A stretch of 64,000 bases of DNA from Paragonimus westermani (GCA_008508345.1 QNGE01000105.1:365705-429704); one strand, 5' to 3'. Shown: positions 1 to 11,250, counted from the first letter of the stretch. Notes: generated from the sequence alone by a model not told the origin. Made by a program: numbers and translations.

Positions 1-130
1 TGTCCTCCAACGATCCATCCCGTATCTCTGCCGTATTTATCACGCGATTATCTCGATCCGCGATCATCTCGAACCGCTGCTACTGAATAGTGGTGTGAGT
101 AGTATGGTGCGACCGTATCTCCTCACTACA
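1..130 (+). repeat. Left arm of a long inverted repeat (partner 2657-2776)
   Basis: The sequence from 1 to about 130 is the reverse complement of 2657-2776 with few mismatches. The left arm has an extra ~15-bp internal partial duplication near 60-78. The homology runs to base 1, so the arm may extend beyond the window. The arms enclose ~2.5 kb with no recognisable coding region. This could be a foldback or terminal-inverted-repeat transposon; no transposase was seen. Confidence 0.75.
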
Positions 131-2656
131 ACACCATGTCACGTCTACCAGAACGAACACAATCCACCTGGATTAGCGCACAGAAAACACTCGGTAAGCC
201 GAGCATGAACTGTAGTCTGTCATGCTGATTGACCAGCACATCTGAGTGGACCGTTGCCAGCCCATCAGCGTCCAGTTACCGTGACAGCCCACAGAGCTCT
301 GCGAAACCGTTGGCCGCGATGGTGGAGCCTCTAATGCACAGGGATTAGGCTTTATTTTCAAGCTGAACATCACCCACATTTGATCGCAGCTTTCACATTC
401 AGATAGACTTTCCAGCCAGCCTCTTTCGAAAAGATTACGTTTTAATTTGGCCTTACACACTAATCGGTCAGTGAGCTTATGTTCTTGAAAAAATACGAGT
501 GGCGTATTGTTTGCAGGTGGTGGAATACCAACCATACTTTGTACCGCTCATACGATGAGTCAAGCGAATGGGCAGCTGAGCTCCCACTATAAATACAGGC
601 CAGTGACTAGAGGAATGACTGACAGTCACGGCTAACCGGAATCAGTTCTGGCAAGCTACAGGATGCAGTGATCAGGTTGGTCCGGATGGTTAAAGGCCAT
701 TGAATGTAGACAGAGAAACCTCACAAGCCCATGCAGTTCGTTCTAGGAGACTGCGATTTCATACGTGTATAGGGAGTGATCAGAATGAAGAGAAGATGAT
801 TGGTGATACTGAGTAGGTTAGTCACTAAGACGGAGTGGAATCTTATCTAGGTACTCGGATATTCGCCGAGCTTGACATTTAGGTTGCAACCGCCAAGTTC
901 AGTAAACATCTGTGTGCTAAAATCATCAACACTACCTGCGAACAACACCACTACTGTTCACAGCTGTTAAGAACCATATCTATTGCCTCGAATCGCTGTT
1001 ATGAGCTACTGACTTCAGTGAGAAGATGTGGTCGAGACTCATGACTTGAGCTTGGACAAACAGTTCAGTGAGCGGTTACGATTCAGCCCCTCTCCATAGC
1101 CAGCATATTCAAACCTCACAGAAAACATTTGATCGTAAGTAACGAGGACATCTTTTTGACTTCAGTAGTCACACTGTAGCTTTGAACTCGGTATGACGCA
1201 GTGTTCCCAACACTCACCTCTACAAAATAATCGAAAGTGTTGTGCGAAGAGTTGGTAAATCACTCAAAGCGTATGTTGCTAACAAGTGGCATGAAGAACA
1301 ACGAACTTGTAAATCAGAGTTTCAACATATAATTACGCATGTGTTACATATATGTATACGTTATGATTTTTTTTCAACATGATCACACACTGCTAGTGTG
1401 TGATTGTTCACAATCTTTGTTGATTTTATGTACGGAACGCGCTATGAACGGTTTTCTTACTGTTCGAAATCGCTTAAAACTAAGGCCACTCCCGGGAAGC
1501 AGGCGCCGGATGGGAAATCAAGAGGGAGGCCTTCTGAAATACGTTAATCATTTTCCAACTGTTACTTACATAATTTTGTTGATAATAGTTACATCAAACA
1601 TGACCATCCCCATGATTATGTTATTGTTTCAATTATTTGGTTGCAGTATGGCCTATAATTTATCCACGGAGTACAATCTCGTTCTACTGTCAGGTGATAG
1701 TAAAATATGAGTGTTCTCTAACCAGCTTTTTATTGTAATATGACGAATGAAGGACTTGATGCCATCTCTTTATGGGTGATTCCAACTCGTTGGTCGAGCG
1801 TGGTCGTACAGTGCTGCCAGGTGTTAGGAATCGCCTGATATTCGTGAGACCAAGGTGAACGCCGATCATGTTACTCACAATTATGCGGCTCTACTAAAAT
1901 CGACATCCAATTTCGGCTGGGCATGAGTGATATTATAACTCGATTCTTTGTGGTTAGCTCATGTAAGTTACAAGACTTTGTGAAGTACGTAAAAGTACGT
2001 TAATGCGGCATAATGGGAGCGGAGGACACTAGTAGCGTGATTCCGGAAACCAAATTCGGACAACCTACCAACAAACGAAAAACACTTCCGTCTTTCAGAT
2101 CCATTCTGGTGAATGAGTTAAATCCACACACGAAAACAACACAAACACAGATTTCACAGACTTTCTCGTCGACTTTCGTTTTCCATGCTTTGCGCATTCT
2201 TTGGTTCTGCTGCAGCCAGTAGGAGCTTCCAGAAAGACACGGCTGCAGGAACCATATCCTGGAAATCCGAAATTTATTCATATATCCAGCAGTGGTAATA
2301 TGCAAGCTTCTGTATGACAGCTAAATGTAGACGATGCATTACAGGTTCATGTGGGGACCAAACCACCCTATCAACAAACCTTATGGGGTATTCCTCTTGT
2401 CCATTTGTTGGATGTTGTCTCAAATACTGAAACATAAAGACTGACTGCAGGCTGACGAGTAGTCAGTTGGATGGTGGACAGTTCCCCCCAAAAGATACTA
2501 TGTACGACCACTTGGAAGCAGTTAGGTGAAATCCTGTTGAATCAGAATCAGCCAGACCGCAGAGATGTTTGACATACTTACGGACAACAACCTCACGGCC
2601 ATGAACTCATACACACTGATCTTTTCGTTTGTGTCTGTGACATATAGGATAGAGAG
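131..2656. other. Interior of the inverted-repeat interval, no gene recognised
   Basis: Apart from a SINE fragment at 341-440 I recognise nothing here. Open frames at 1339-1710 and 2013-2222 have low-complexity or random-looking translations and no family motif. The interval may be the body of a non-autonomous foldback-like element, but this is inference from the flanking arms only. Confidence 0.4.
341..440 (-). repeat. SINE fragment (3' part of hammerhead SINE family)
   Basis: Read on the minus strand, this matches the 3' half of the SINE whose best copy is at 28112-28385: TTTTCGAAAG, then GGCTGGCTGGAAAGTCTA, then GCTGCGATCAAATGTG, then GATGTTCAGCTTGAAAATAA. The tRNA-like and ribozyme parts are missing, so this copy is truncated. 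Confidence 0.8.
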
Positions 2657-2776
2657 TGTGTAGTGAGGAGATACGGTCGCATCATACTACTCACACCACT
2701 ATTCAGTAGCAGCATGGATCGAGATGATCGCGTGATAAATACGGCAAAGATACGGGATGGATCGTTGGAGGGCAGA
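2657..2776 (-). repeat. Right arm of the long inverted repeat (partner 1-130)
   Basis: Reverse-complement copy of 1-130. The shared block includes the motif GTGAGTAGTAT followed by the conserved string ACCGTATCTCCTCACTAC on the left-arm strand. Homology fades just after 2776. Confidence 0.75.
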
Positions 2777-4614
2777 ATGACATATAATGGCTTTCGCTAC
2801 ATGACGGAACTGATACATGGTGTCTAAAGCGACTGGAGTATCCTCAGAAGAGTATGGTGTGCAAATGAATGTTTCCGTTTCTAGTCGTGCTCAGACGCTT
2901 AAGTAGTGTGTTGGTTTCTCCAGTAAAGTAACCTCTGTGTCATCTGCCTTCTCGGCTCACAACGAGTGCACTGATAGCCTCGGATCGTGGTTGGTAGTCG
3001 ACGCACGTGTGCTAAACCGTCAGCGGAGGAAGCGAATGAGTTGATGCACGTTTATCTTTTATTCTTATGAGCGAACCTTTTATGGTTGTGTAGGGCACTT
3101 CCAGCTGTTTCAAGCGAATGCACAGTGGTTAATATCGTATCTTTCCCAATCTTCGCTTTTCTACGATTTATTTTATGGTGTCGTTTTCCTTCAATTCATT
3201 CATGATAGTTGCCGTATAAGTTTATCTTTTCTGCCGTGTGAAGTGAACTGACGTTTTTAATACACAAACCTCTTCAGCCGGTCTTTTTGATTCGCGTTTC
3301 TGATGAGTTGTACGTCTTTCTACCGTAACCCCTACCATTGAGAAGTCTTGCTCCGTGAGATGGGAATTTCATTTCAGTCTGTCATTTGGCCAACTAGCCT
3401 GGACCAGTTGTAACAAAAAACCGCCGCTCACACTGTTGAGTTCAGATAAGATATGGGTTAGGTGGGTGGTGCCACAAACAATTTAGTGCGGGCCTCTTGC
3501 GTCCATGCGTCATCGCGGGCGTCCTTAGTGTTCAATCATGACGATGGGCTAATTCGGACATGAATGTCATAAGCTATGTAGGTCACAGTTCGTTATGTCA
3601 TCGGATTCAACTCGAATGTTCGCCTGAACTGACTGTTTGACACATCGACCAGTTTTACGTTCCCTGCTGACCACAATTTAGAAGTTGAACCCTAGTTGAT
3701 CACCGGAAGACTCTTTTCAAATGTGGGTACATCATACGTGGACCGACTTTTGTGCGCCAGTTCGTATAGGCCAAAAATAATTCTTTCTAAATGTCATTAA
3801 ACCAACTTGATTAGGGGCGGGGTAACCGGATGAGTTACGCAACCCAAATAATGATGTACTATGCACAACATGTAAAGCGACTCCGTTGCTTAAATGCTGG
3901 CTGTTTCCTCTCATTCACTCTTGTACTTGTTTGTGTGGGCCCATGTATAACGTGGTGAACAACGCGCTAGGGTGAATGGAAGTTTTTTATTCTTCGCCCT
4001 GGAAATTGTTGCCATGTCACCATGGTTACCTAAGTAACAGGGTCAAGGCGATGTGGAAGAAGACCGGATTTTATCTGGCAATATGCAAACCCGAATTACG
4101 GATAGTGGAAGTGTGGGCCACTGAATTAGCTATCAAACTTTAATGGGCGTTAAGAAGACTGGGTCTATGGGTATACCGACTTACGAAGTAAAATCAGGTG
4201 AAAATCCGACCCAACCCCATCCCCCAAAGTGTTTATCCCTGTACGTTCAACCTTCCTTGTTTCTGAATGTTGATTAGACCTTGACCTAGACGATTTTGTT
4301 TTACTGCGCCAATTTGGTGGTTGTGCGAATAGTCAGCTGTTGGTCATAGTACTTTGCTTCCTTTTTGGAGCTCGACTCACCCATATTGTTTTTGAACCTG
4401 TTGACTGCTTGGAAGAGCTTTTTTGGGTAAGAAGGTCTTATTGTGTAATTGTAGTTCATTTTTAGTCTATTCGGCACCGAATTATAACTCATTCCCCGAA
4501 AACGATCTGTTGGGGTTTTGCCATGCTTCTCAGTGTTCGCTCTCAAGCCAACAGGTTCACAGCGGGTGTTCTCCATTTTACGACTCATTTAGGTGAGACA
4601 GTGGGACAGGGGTT
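2777..4614. other. No feature recognised
   Basis: AT-moderate non-coding sequence. The open frames at 3732-3914 and 4301-4588 (minus) are short and show no domain or repeat match elsewhere in the window. Confidence 0.4.
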
Positions 4615-4735
4615 CAAGTCGAGAAGCTAAAGCTCGAATTTCGCTCTGATTAGAGTTCATCAGTAATGCCATGACCTGGAGTTAAGCTCCGGACAAATTT
4701 ATCATAAGACAACTATGCTGACTTCCGCGTCATTG
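4615..4735 (-). repeat. Degraded hammerhead SINE (tRNA-like + ribozyme part)
   Basis: On the minus strand a decayed tRNA-like head (GCGGAAGTCAGCATAG region) is followed by a CTGATGA core, a stem II ACTCT-AATC-AGAGC, GAAA and TTCGA (plus coordinates about 4634-4663). The cleavage triplet reads GCT, and stem I no longer pairs well (GCATTA against TTAGCT), so the ribozyme is probably inactive. Confidence 0.7.
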
Positions 4736-4887
4736 AATTATTATATGCAAACGGTTAGCCACACTCATTTGTAGGTATTGTGCGGACTGACGGCTCACCT
4801 TAATGGGCGACACTGTAAATATTACTGTTAATTTTAATCGATGACCGGAAGACAGGGGAGTCATGGGAATGAGAAAAAGTGTTCAGC

Positions 4888-5035
4888 GGTATTCTGATTA
4901 CTGATAAGAAGTGGGGGATTTTGGTTAATATGAAGTGAACATCACTCAACGGATCGCAGCTTTCACAGTCCCATAGACTGTTCATGTCTAACAAGAAGGA
5001 AACTCGCGTATAACAGTTCTTTTCGAAAGGGATTT
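4888..5035 (-). repeat. SINE 3' fragment
   Basis: The minus strand carries TTTCGAAA, then a diverged segment, then GTGAAAGCTGCGATCC, GAGTGATGTTCACTTCA and a tail resembling CCCCACTTCTTATCAGTAA. This aligns with the 3' third of the copy at 16384-16735. It lies 150 bp from another SINE piece on the same strand, so the two could derive from one insertion that was later rearranged. Confidence 0.65.
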
Positions 5036-5730
5036 GCAAGACGTCTTAGGGAATGTGACAACTGTGAACGCTTCTGAACATTGTTCAATTTCTGTTAATC
5101 AAGATTCCCCACTACTTAGCATTAAGTAAGATCTCCAACTCGTCATACGCGGTCGATGGCTTCCATGACCGATACATCCGTGTATTGAGTGGACAATTCT
5201 TGTTAGTGAATGATAGCAACAGGCACACTTGCCTTTATCGGCGCGATACGCTTCGCCGCAAAATTGTTAGTACTTAACAAAGCACACCGCGCTACATCCA
5301 AAGTTTGTCCCATAAATTCCAAGAAGCATTGAGCTCTTACAACCTACATCGCTTAGATTCAAAGTCGCTTTGCGTAACTTCCGCCTTGTACACCATGTGT
5401 ATTAGTCTTATGAAAGCGCTCCAGAACCATCGCGCTCTATGTACCTAAAATCAAAACAGGGATATGGAAATTATGCAAACCTTGCAATGGCATTTTATAC
5501 AGTTATAAAAATCCAAATATTCTTAGATCATACAGGCGAACAGCATATTCGTGGTTACGAGAAATACCTGCACTGGCTACCAAAGTTCGTTTATGTCTCA
5601 ACAACAAAATGGAACAGAAAAGAAGTTATCGATCGAAAAGTAACATTCTTAAGTGCGCTCATCCTTTCTGCTTACTTCGTTGAACCTGACTTCACTTCGG
5701 TAGTAAGAAATTTGGTTCACAGTGGTGAGT
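5036..5730. other. Unassigned stretch with one 123-codon open frame
   Basis: The plus-strand frame at 5439-5810 is open for 123 codons, but its product shows no domain I recognise, and its 3' part overlaps transposase-like coding on the other strand. I do not call it a gene. Confidence 0.3.
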
Positions 5731-5733
5731 TTT

Positions 5734-6000
5734 TTAAAGGTGGCTCACACAGGAAACCTGGCTGCATAGCCATTGAGAATTGGCACTACGATAGCCAGTT
5801 GCCGAGATAACCAGACTTTTATTAAGTGAAGTGTATGTATCGTGAATGAAACGCACATGTTCAAATTTACTGAATGATTCCTCGATGGGGTTGAAAAGTG
5901 GTGTATGGTGCTGCACTTTTGGGCTATTCGTTTTCATCATGTTAATGTGGATACACACTGCCCACATCAGGCTGCCAGATTGCACTGGCTAAGGTCGCGT
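5734..6000 (-). pseudogene. DDE transposase C-terminal fragment (Tc1/mariner/IS630-like)
   Basis: The minus-strand translation contains HHTPLFNPIEESFSKFEHV. This resembles the block around the third catalytic acidic residue of IS630/Tc1/mariner-type DDE transposases, usually 'P-Y-S-P-x-x-N-P-I-E' followed by a W/F-S-x-x-K segment. The Glu of NPIE is present, while the usual Pro-Tyr-Ser is changed. Only ~80 codons are open and I do not see the first two catalytic Asp residues upstream, so this is a short relic. It lies just downstream, on the same strand, of the Penelope-like element, probably by independent insertion. The family call rests on one motif. Confidence 0.5.
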
Positions 6001-6044
6001 GGGCTCGAAATAGTGTAAGCAAAACGTCGTGACGATTACCGTCA

Positions 6045-6112
6045 GACAAAAAAAAACATTCGGTTATATCGGTTAAGGGCTTGGCGACAAAACAATGAAA
6101 TGAACGAACATC
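6045..6112 (-). repeat. Short inverted repeat next to Penelope-like element (partner 8222-8287)
   Basis: About 65 bp here is the reverse complement of 8222-8287 with scattered mismatches. Shared blocks include TTTCATTGTTTTG and ACCGAATGTTTT. The pair brackets the Penelope-like coding region on the minus strand. In translation both copies share a peptide like VRSFHCF followed by TECF, so the repeat may be a piece of coding sequence rather than a terminal repeat. Confidence 0.5.
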
Positions 6113-6129
6113 ATTTGGGTGCAATCAGG

Positions 6130-8070
6130 GTTCACTGCCATAGTAATGAAGTTGATTGTGTCAGCACCCTTTGTCAACAGAGAGCCGGGATTTGGCACTG
6201 GATTAACAACACCCAGAAAAAAGCAATATCTCGGGGTTGCGATTGCATAGTACCGCCATAGAAGAAGTGGTGGGATCAACCACATGACCTGTTGCGGGTA
6301 TGTGCTTAGTGGTCAGAGACGCCGGATTTTAGTTCGGGTGCTGGCCCACCGATCCCCGCTGAGTCGTTGTTTGCACTAGCCACTTGAGAATGTGCTCTGC
6401 CTTCCTCTGTTGTAAGTTTCGGTCTATTCTGTCAATGTATGGGTCACCGTAACTGCAAGTGGACGAGTGGTAGATGATACGTGAAGCAAATTTTTCCAAG
6501 AAAGAACGATTGGGGCAGTGATGACTCACCCTGTGGATGGAAAATAACGAACGTAATTCCGCTGCGAGATAAGTACGATCAATAGCAGATCTCACCTACC
6601 GGCTTAGATCGATAGAATTGTGGTCTCCCGTGTCAGGAATTCTGACAAAAACCTTCACGTTCTGCGTTGATTGTGGCTGAGAGTTGGCTACTCGTTTTTT
6701 GCAATGAATTTCAACAAATTTGGCCGGATGCCCATTCACAAACAGAACACTTCTCAAAGGTTCCACTTCAGACTTCAGGTGGTCGATCGTGTACAGTTTG
6801 TTTGCTCGCTGAGAAGTCGTTCGCACTCAACTGCGTCTGTAAACCACTGGCCTGAATGAAGAGAATTGTAGGTGCGGCACACTTGATGTTGCCTTTCGAT
6901 AGCAAACCGGCTCAGTGTACCGGCTAGGTGCCTAGTAATATGGACGTCTGAGAATGGTGGTGGTGACTTGTCTGACTCTTGTTCATAGGTGGCACGGAGT
7001 TTCCGATGAGTGGAGTTAAACTGATTTGAAAGAGTTATGAAATGATCAAAATAGGTTAACACACCGCTTATAGAGTAAAGAACGGTCAATGCAATCCGGT
7101 ATCCACCCTTGACCATCCCAAAAAAGATACCAATCGATTTTGGGCCCAACGGGCTGTCCACTGCCACACCATCAACTTGCTTATAAGCATATCCATCGAA
7201 CTCAAGCTGAATATTTTCTGTACACATAAGATTGATTTCTTTAAGTTAGTCAACGGGCGTAGTTGAGGGAGTATTATGAACCAACACAAAGTTACAATTT
7301 GATTTTTATTCTGATTCAGTTCTTCCATGTAATGGAACGTTTGTGGATGGTGATTGAGCGTCAGTTGAGTTTGTAAGGTTTACATTGAAACATCCCCCAA
7401 AATATCGCGTGACTTGAGGGAATCTTTCAGAGGACGAGAGCTGAGGGTTTTGCGGATAGGATGATGGAGCTGAACCAGCCATCGATCAGGGCTGTGATAT
7501 GCTTAATCATCCCTGGCAATTAGATGCCTCAATGGAACACCGGCTATGTGCAATTTAGGTGATCCTGTCATTGTTGGTGTACGGATCCTGATGGGTTTCA
7601 ACTGCTTATACTCTGACTCATTTATGTAGCCATGCAATACTAGAATCCGGAGCTTCGTTGGTATCTGTTTTTTTCATTAGAATGTTAATGTCTGGCGTGC
7701 GGTTAGCTTTGAACTTCCTATCATCAGCCGCGACAGTACACATTTTCACCACATATTCAATTTTATTCAAGATCACAATGCTTTTATCTGGTTTCAGAAA
7801 TACCATGTCCTGCATTTGTCTCAGTTGTTTTACGGCCTCATAATATTCAGAGTAGACAACAACGGTGGCGAATGGGTGACGATATAAATTGGTGCAAAAC
7901 GTCAACTACTTTAGCATAAGATTAAGCTGCAGTTGCTGGCAGAGTGGAGATAACTGTTTTAGCTAGTCGTATAGGTTATCAAAATGAACATGAGTAGTTA
8001 ACTGGTTGACTTCGTTCAACTGGAGTTTATATTTTAAGCTCAGAGATAGTACTCCTAGCAGTGACTGCGT
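6130..8070 (-). pseudogene. Penelope-like element: reverse transcriptase + GIY-YIG endonuclease relic
   Basis: Penelope-like elements encode one protein with an RT related to telomerase and a C-terminal GIY-YIG endonuclease. Read on the minus strand in several frames, the order is: a diverged N-terminal part (8070-7900); the RT start with VFLKPDKSIVILNK (near 7810); a segment with GSPKLHIAGVPLRHLIARDD (near 7530); the block YKQVDGVAVDSPLGP (near 7170), normally a 'DGVAMGSPLGP'-type motif; a palm region with TYFDHFITLSNQF where YxDD is expected, here YFDH; and the endonuclease GDPYIDRIDRNLQQRKAEH (near 6480), where the family normally has SYIGRT. Multiple frameshifts and stops and the lost second catalytic Asp show it is dead. 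A homologous plus-strand copy lies at 40930-41835. Confidence 0.85.
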
Positions 8071-8221
8071 AAACTGTTTGTATTGTTGTGAGCATGTTTC
8101 AGGACATCAGTGGGAAAATTGAATTTGGTACGATCCAGCGAACATTGGAGACTATGAGGTGTTTTGGCTGCGGTTGCCTTGATGGTATCCTTGGTGGTGT
8201 TCTCGAACATTTACGGCTTAC

Positions 8222-8287
8222 AAGAGTGAGATCGTTTCATTGTTTTGCCGTCAAAAGCTTCATCTATACAACCGAATGTTTTATGTA
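8222..8287 (+). repeat. Short inverted repeat (partner 6045-6112)
   Basis: Plus-strand partner of the inverted repeat at 6045-6112. The pair is ~2.1 kb apart and encloses the Penelope-like relic. It is embedded in a 66-codon open frame starting at 8088. Confidence 0.5.
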
Positions 8288-8772
8288 ATCAACTGGTAAG
8301 AATAAACGAACCACTTGCGTCTCGCAATGTATGTTCTCATGCCGTCTTGATGAACTGAGTAAACGGAGCTCAATGCTTCAAAAGACATCCGATGAGCGGT
8401 TTCATTCTTGTTTAGACTCATCACTAGCATCACGTAGTGCAGACATATTCTCCCATTACAAGCGATGCTCATAGAATTGGTGGCCATGCGGATAAGAGCA
8501 TTGTCTCGTAACGCGAATGACAGGCTGTTCGACTTCCCTTCAGGCTGTCTCTCTACCCCGTGAATCCAAGCAAGGACGGAACCAGTCGTACTGTGTCTAT
8601 CTGGTGCGGGGAGGGGGGTGGTCATCAAGGAGCACAGACATTGCAGTGTTGGCATAACCCACGTGGTCAACCGTAACGGCATTAGGTGTACACAAATTGC
8701 GACTGATGTGAACCGGGCGATTCCAATGTAACTAGGCACATCGAGTGACTGAATAAAATTAGAGTTCATCAT
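8281..8772 (-). other. 163-codon open frame, product unknown
   Basis: A minus-strand frame is open for 163 codons. The translation is rich in Met, Ser and His, with no signal peptide, domain or transposon motif I can identify. It sits between the Penelope-like relic and the gypsy element at 8922. It may be chance or a decayed transposon piece, and I would not treat it as an expressed gene without transcript support. Confidence 0.2.
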
Positions 8773-8916
8773 CCGGTAGAGAGTTGAGTAGATGGCGTTA
8801 GGAACACTTTTTCAAATAACGGTGCGAAAAATTGATAACAAAAAATTATGCTATATGTTAACTGAAAATCTTTAAATCAAATCAGTTTGGAAGAAAAACT
8901 GGAATTTCCTCAATCA

Positions 8917-8921
8917 CTATA
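8917..8921. repeat. Target site duplication, left (CTATA)
   Basis: The five bases CTATA immediately before the 5' LTR are repeated exactly after the 3' LTR at 11409-11413. A 5-bp duplication is usual for integrase-mediated insertion of gypsy elements. Confidence 0.85.
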
Positions 8922-9077
8922 TGTGGTGGAGTGCAGCCAATCGTGTACGCCATATCCGCATTGGCCAATCAGATTGTTCGGCATTGACCTATATCTATAG
9001 CATCCATAACAGACTAGGTGAGATGTTTGTGTGCTGTGGTGAATACACATCTTGCTTTGAACCCGACTTGTTCTACA
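8922..9077 (+). repeat. 5' LTR of gypsy element (156 bp)
   Basis: Begins TGTGGTGGAGTGCAG and ends CTTGTTCTACA, i.e. TG...CA ends. It aligns end to end with 11251-11408, differing by a 2-bp indel and roughly a dozen-plus substitutions. The divergence between the two LTRs indicates an old insertion. Confidence 0.9.
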
Positions 9078-9088
9078 TGGTGACAGAG
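9078..9088 (+). promoter_or_regulatory. Primer binding site next to 5' LTR
   Basis: TGGTGACAGAG begins at the first base after the LTR. TGG complements the CCA end of a tRNA, and TGGTGAC would pair with a tRNA ending GTCACCA. I cannot name the tRNA with certainty. Confidence 0.7.
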
Positions 9089-9772
9089 ATGAAGAACCCA
9101 GACTGGATGGGTGTGAGCCCAATGGCGGGATTGAATCTCCGACCTCCATCCCATCTGAACATGAATGAGGATGAAGGACTTGCAGAAAGATGGAAAATGT
9201 GGAAGTTGCAATTTCAAGATTTCTGCACGCTAGCTCGGCTGTCGTCAGCCGAGAAGGAGTTTCAAATGGCGATGTTTCGACATGCCATCGGAGAACAGAC
9301 CGACCGCTACATTAACACATTTCCGTATGAGGCAGACGAAGACCCAGAAGACTGGGAAAACGTGATGAAGAAATTAGAATGTTATTGTTTGGGATTTACG
9401 AACGACACTTTTGAGGGATATAAATTTAACTGCTGCGTCCAAGAACCTGGAGAATCAGTAGATCAATTTGTTCAAGCTCTGAGATCCATGGCCACAATCT
9501 GCGGTTTCTGTAAAGGCGTGCATGACAAACTGATTAAAGATAGGTTAATTATCGGAATGAGAAACGGCAATTTGAACAAGAGAATGTTGAGGGATCCTCA
9601 GTTGACGCTCAAACAATGCACTGATATATGTCGAAGTGAAGAGGCAGCCGACAGAAAGGCCGAAGCCCTCAAAATTCACTTGACAGAGGATGTCAATCGT
9701 GTGATGGCCAAAGAACCAAGAAACCCACTAGCAGACCGCACTTTCTGCGGAAGAACCCATGGTTTCAAGTGA
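9089..9772 (+). pseudogene. gag: Gypsy Gag (capsid and first zinc-knuckle half), ends at in-frame TGA
   Basis: Gag packages the retrotransposon RNA. I place the start at ATG 9089, one codon past the primer site (peptide MKNPDWMGVSPMAG); the open frame actually begins inside the LTR at 8921, which is unlikely to be translated that way. The body (227 codons) looks like a Ty3/gypsy capsid, with WKLQFQDF, a middle segment EDPEDWENVMKKLECY and a C-terminal LKQCTDICRSEEA. It ends with FCGRTHGFK and then TGA at 9770-9772. The same frame continues after the stop with a CCHC knuckle and protease, so the TGA interrupts what was one reading frame: either a mutation, or less likely a readthrough site. 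Confidence 0.8.
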
Positions 9773-10103
9773 GAACAATGTCCAGCGTGGCGGAGAATTT
9801 GCACAAAGTGCGGTAAAGCGAATCATTTCTCTGTTTGCTGCAAGGGTGGTCCAGGTGTGGCAAAGGCAACCCAGCCTAGAAGGTACTCAGTGTGTGCGGT
9901 TGGAATGAACGAATCCCACCAGGGTATACGATCTGCCGAAATTGAATTGAATGGAATAACAATAAACTTCCAGGTGGACTCAGGTGCAGATGTCAGTCTC
10001 GTCCCTCGGTCCTGCGTCCCAAACGAACCACTGACGAACACAAACCTGGTGCTTCGAATGTGGAATGAAACAACGGTGACGTCTACAGGGAAGTTTACAG
10101 CAA
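9773..10103 (+). pseudogene. pol: Gypsy zinc knuckle and protease, cut by assembly gap
   Basis: In frame with gag beyond the TGA: CTKCGKANHFSVCC fits a C-x2-C-x4-H-x4-C knuckle, followed about 50 residues later by the aspartic protease active site QVDSGADVSLVP (D-S-G-A). The protease processes Gag-Pol. The frame is open to 10103, where the N gap starts, so the rest of protease, RT and RNase H cannot be read. Confidence 0.85.
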
Positions 10104-10963
10104 NNNNNNNNNNNNNNNNNNNNNNNNNNNNNNNNNNNNNNNNNNNNNNNNNNNNNNNNNNNNNNNNNNNNNNNNNNNNNNNNNNNNNNNNNNNNNNNNN
10201 NNNNNNNNNNNNNNNNNNNNNNNNNNNNNNNNNNNNNNNNNNNNNNNNNNNNNNNNNNNNNNNNNNNNNNNNNNNNNNNNNNNNNNNNNNNNNNNNNNNN
10301 NNNNNNNNNNNNNNNNNNNNNNNNNNNNNNNNNNNNNNNNNNNNNNNNNNNNNNNNNNNNNNNNNNNNNNNNNNNNNNNNNNNNNNNNNNNNNNNNNNNN
10401 NNNNNNNNNNNNNNNNNNNNNNNNNNNNNNNNNNNNNNNNNNNNNNNNNNNNNNNNNNNNNNNNNNNNNNNNNNNNNNNNNNNNNNNNNNNNNNNNNNNN
10501 NNNNNNNNNNNNNNNNNNNNNNNNNNNNNNNNNNNNNNNNNNNNNNNNNNNNNNNNNNNNNNNNNNNNNNNNNNNNNNNNNNNNNNNNNNNNNNNNNNNN
10601 NNNNNNNNNNNNNNNNNNNNNNNNNNNNNNNNNNNNNNNNNNNNNNNNNNNNNNNNNNNNNNNNNNNNNNNNNNNNNNNNNNNNNNNNNNNNNNNNNNNN
10701 NNNNNNNNNNNNNNNNNNNNNNNNNNNNNNNNNNNNNNNNNNNNNNNNNNNNNNNNNNNNNNNNNNNNNNNNNNNNNNNNNNNNNNNNNNNNNNNNNNNN
10801 NNNNNNNNNNNNNNNNNNNNNNNNNNNNNNNNNNNNNNNNNNNNNNNNNNNNNNNNNNNNNNNNNNNNNNNNNNNNNNNNNNNNNNNNNNNNNNNNNNNN
10901 NNNNNNNNNNNNNNNNNNNNNNNNNNNNNNNNNNNNNNNNNNNNNNNNNNNNNNNNNNNNNNN
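10104..10963. other. Assembly gap (860 N)
   Basis: A run of N. From flanking content, the missing sequence should hold the rest of protease, RT, RNase H and most of integrase, which in complete gypsy elements takes about 3 kb. Either the gap size is nominal and too small, or the element has a large internal deletion. Open frames reported across the gap are artefacts. Confidence 0.95.
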
Positions 10964-11250
10964 AGTGTATACCAAAGGGACTCATGAGCTATCAAGACTG
11001 GACGAAGGGGATACTGTTTGGATTCAGCCGTTCGGTATGGTCTCTGACAGATGGGCCCCAGGGATTGTGGAAGGACGAGACAGTGAGCGTTCTTATGTGG
11101 TACGTACAAATCATGGGACATTAGGGAGGAACAGAGTGCACCTACGGAAACAGGAACCGATGAACACACGTTCCGGAGCAGCTGAATCCAGTTCCACTGA
11201 AGAGAACGAGTTCATTCTACGAAACCGAAGATTCTTTAAAATGGGGAGGA
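10964..11250 (+). pseudogene. pol: Gypsy integrase C-terminal end and polypurine tract
   Basis: The frame from 10965 reads HELSRLDEGDTVWIQPFG, then RWAPGIV and RSYVVRTNHGTLGRNRVHLR. This matches the small C-terminal domain of gypsy integrases of the K02A2.6-like type (L-x-x-G-D-x-V-W, R-S-Y-x-V, R-N-R-x-H-L). Integrase inserts the cDNA into the genome. The purine-rich AAAATGGGGAGGA at 11238-11250 directly before the LTR is the likely plus-strand primer. The open frame continues into the LTR, so the native stop is unclear. Confidence 0.85.

Noticed and set aside
9823..11169. Long open frames spanning the N gap on both strands
   Set aside because: They are open only because N has no stop codons; the only real coding is the plus-strand gypsy frame on each side.
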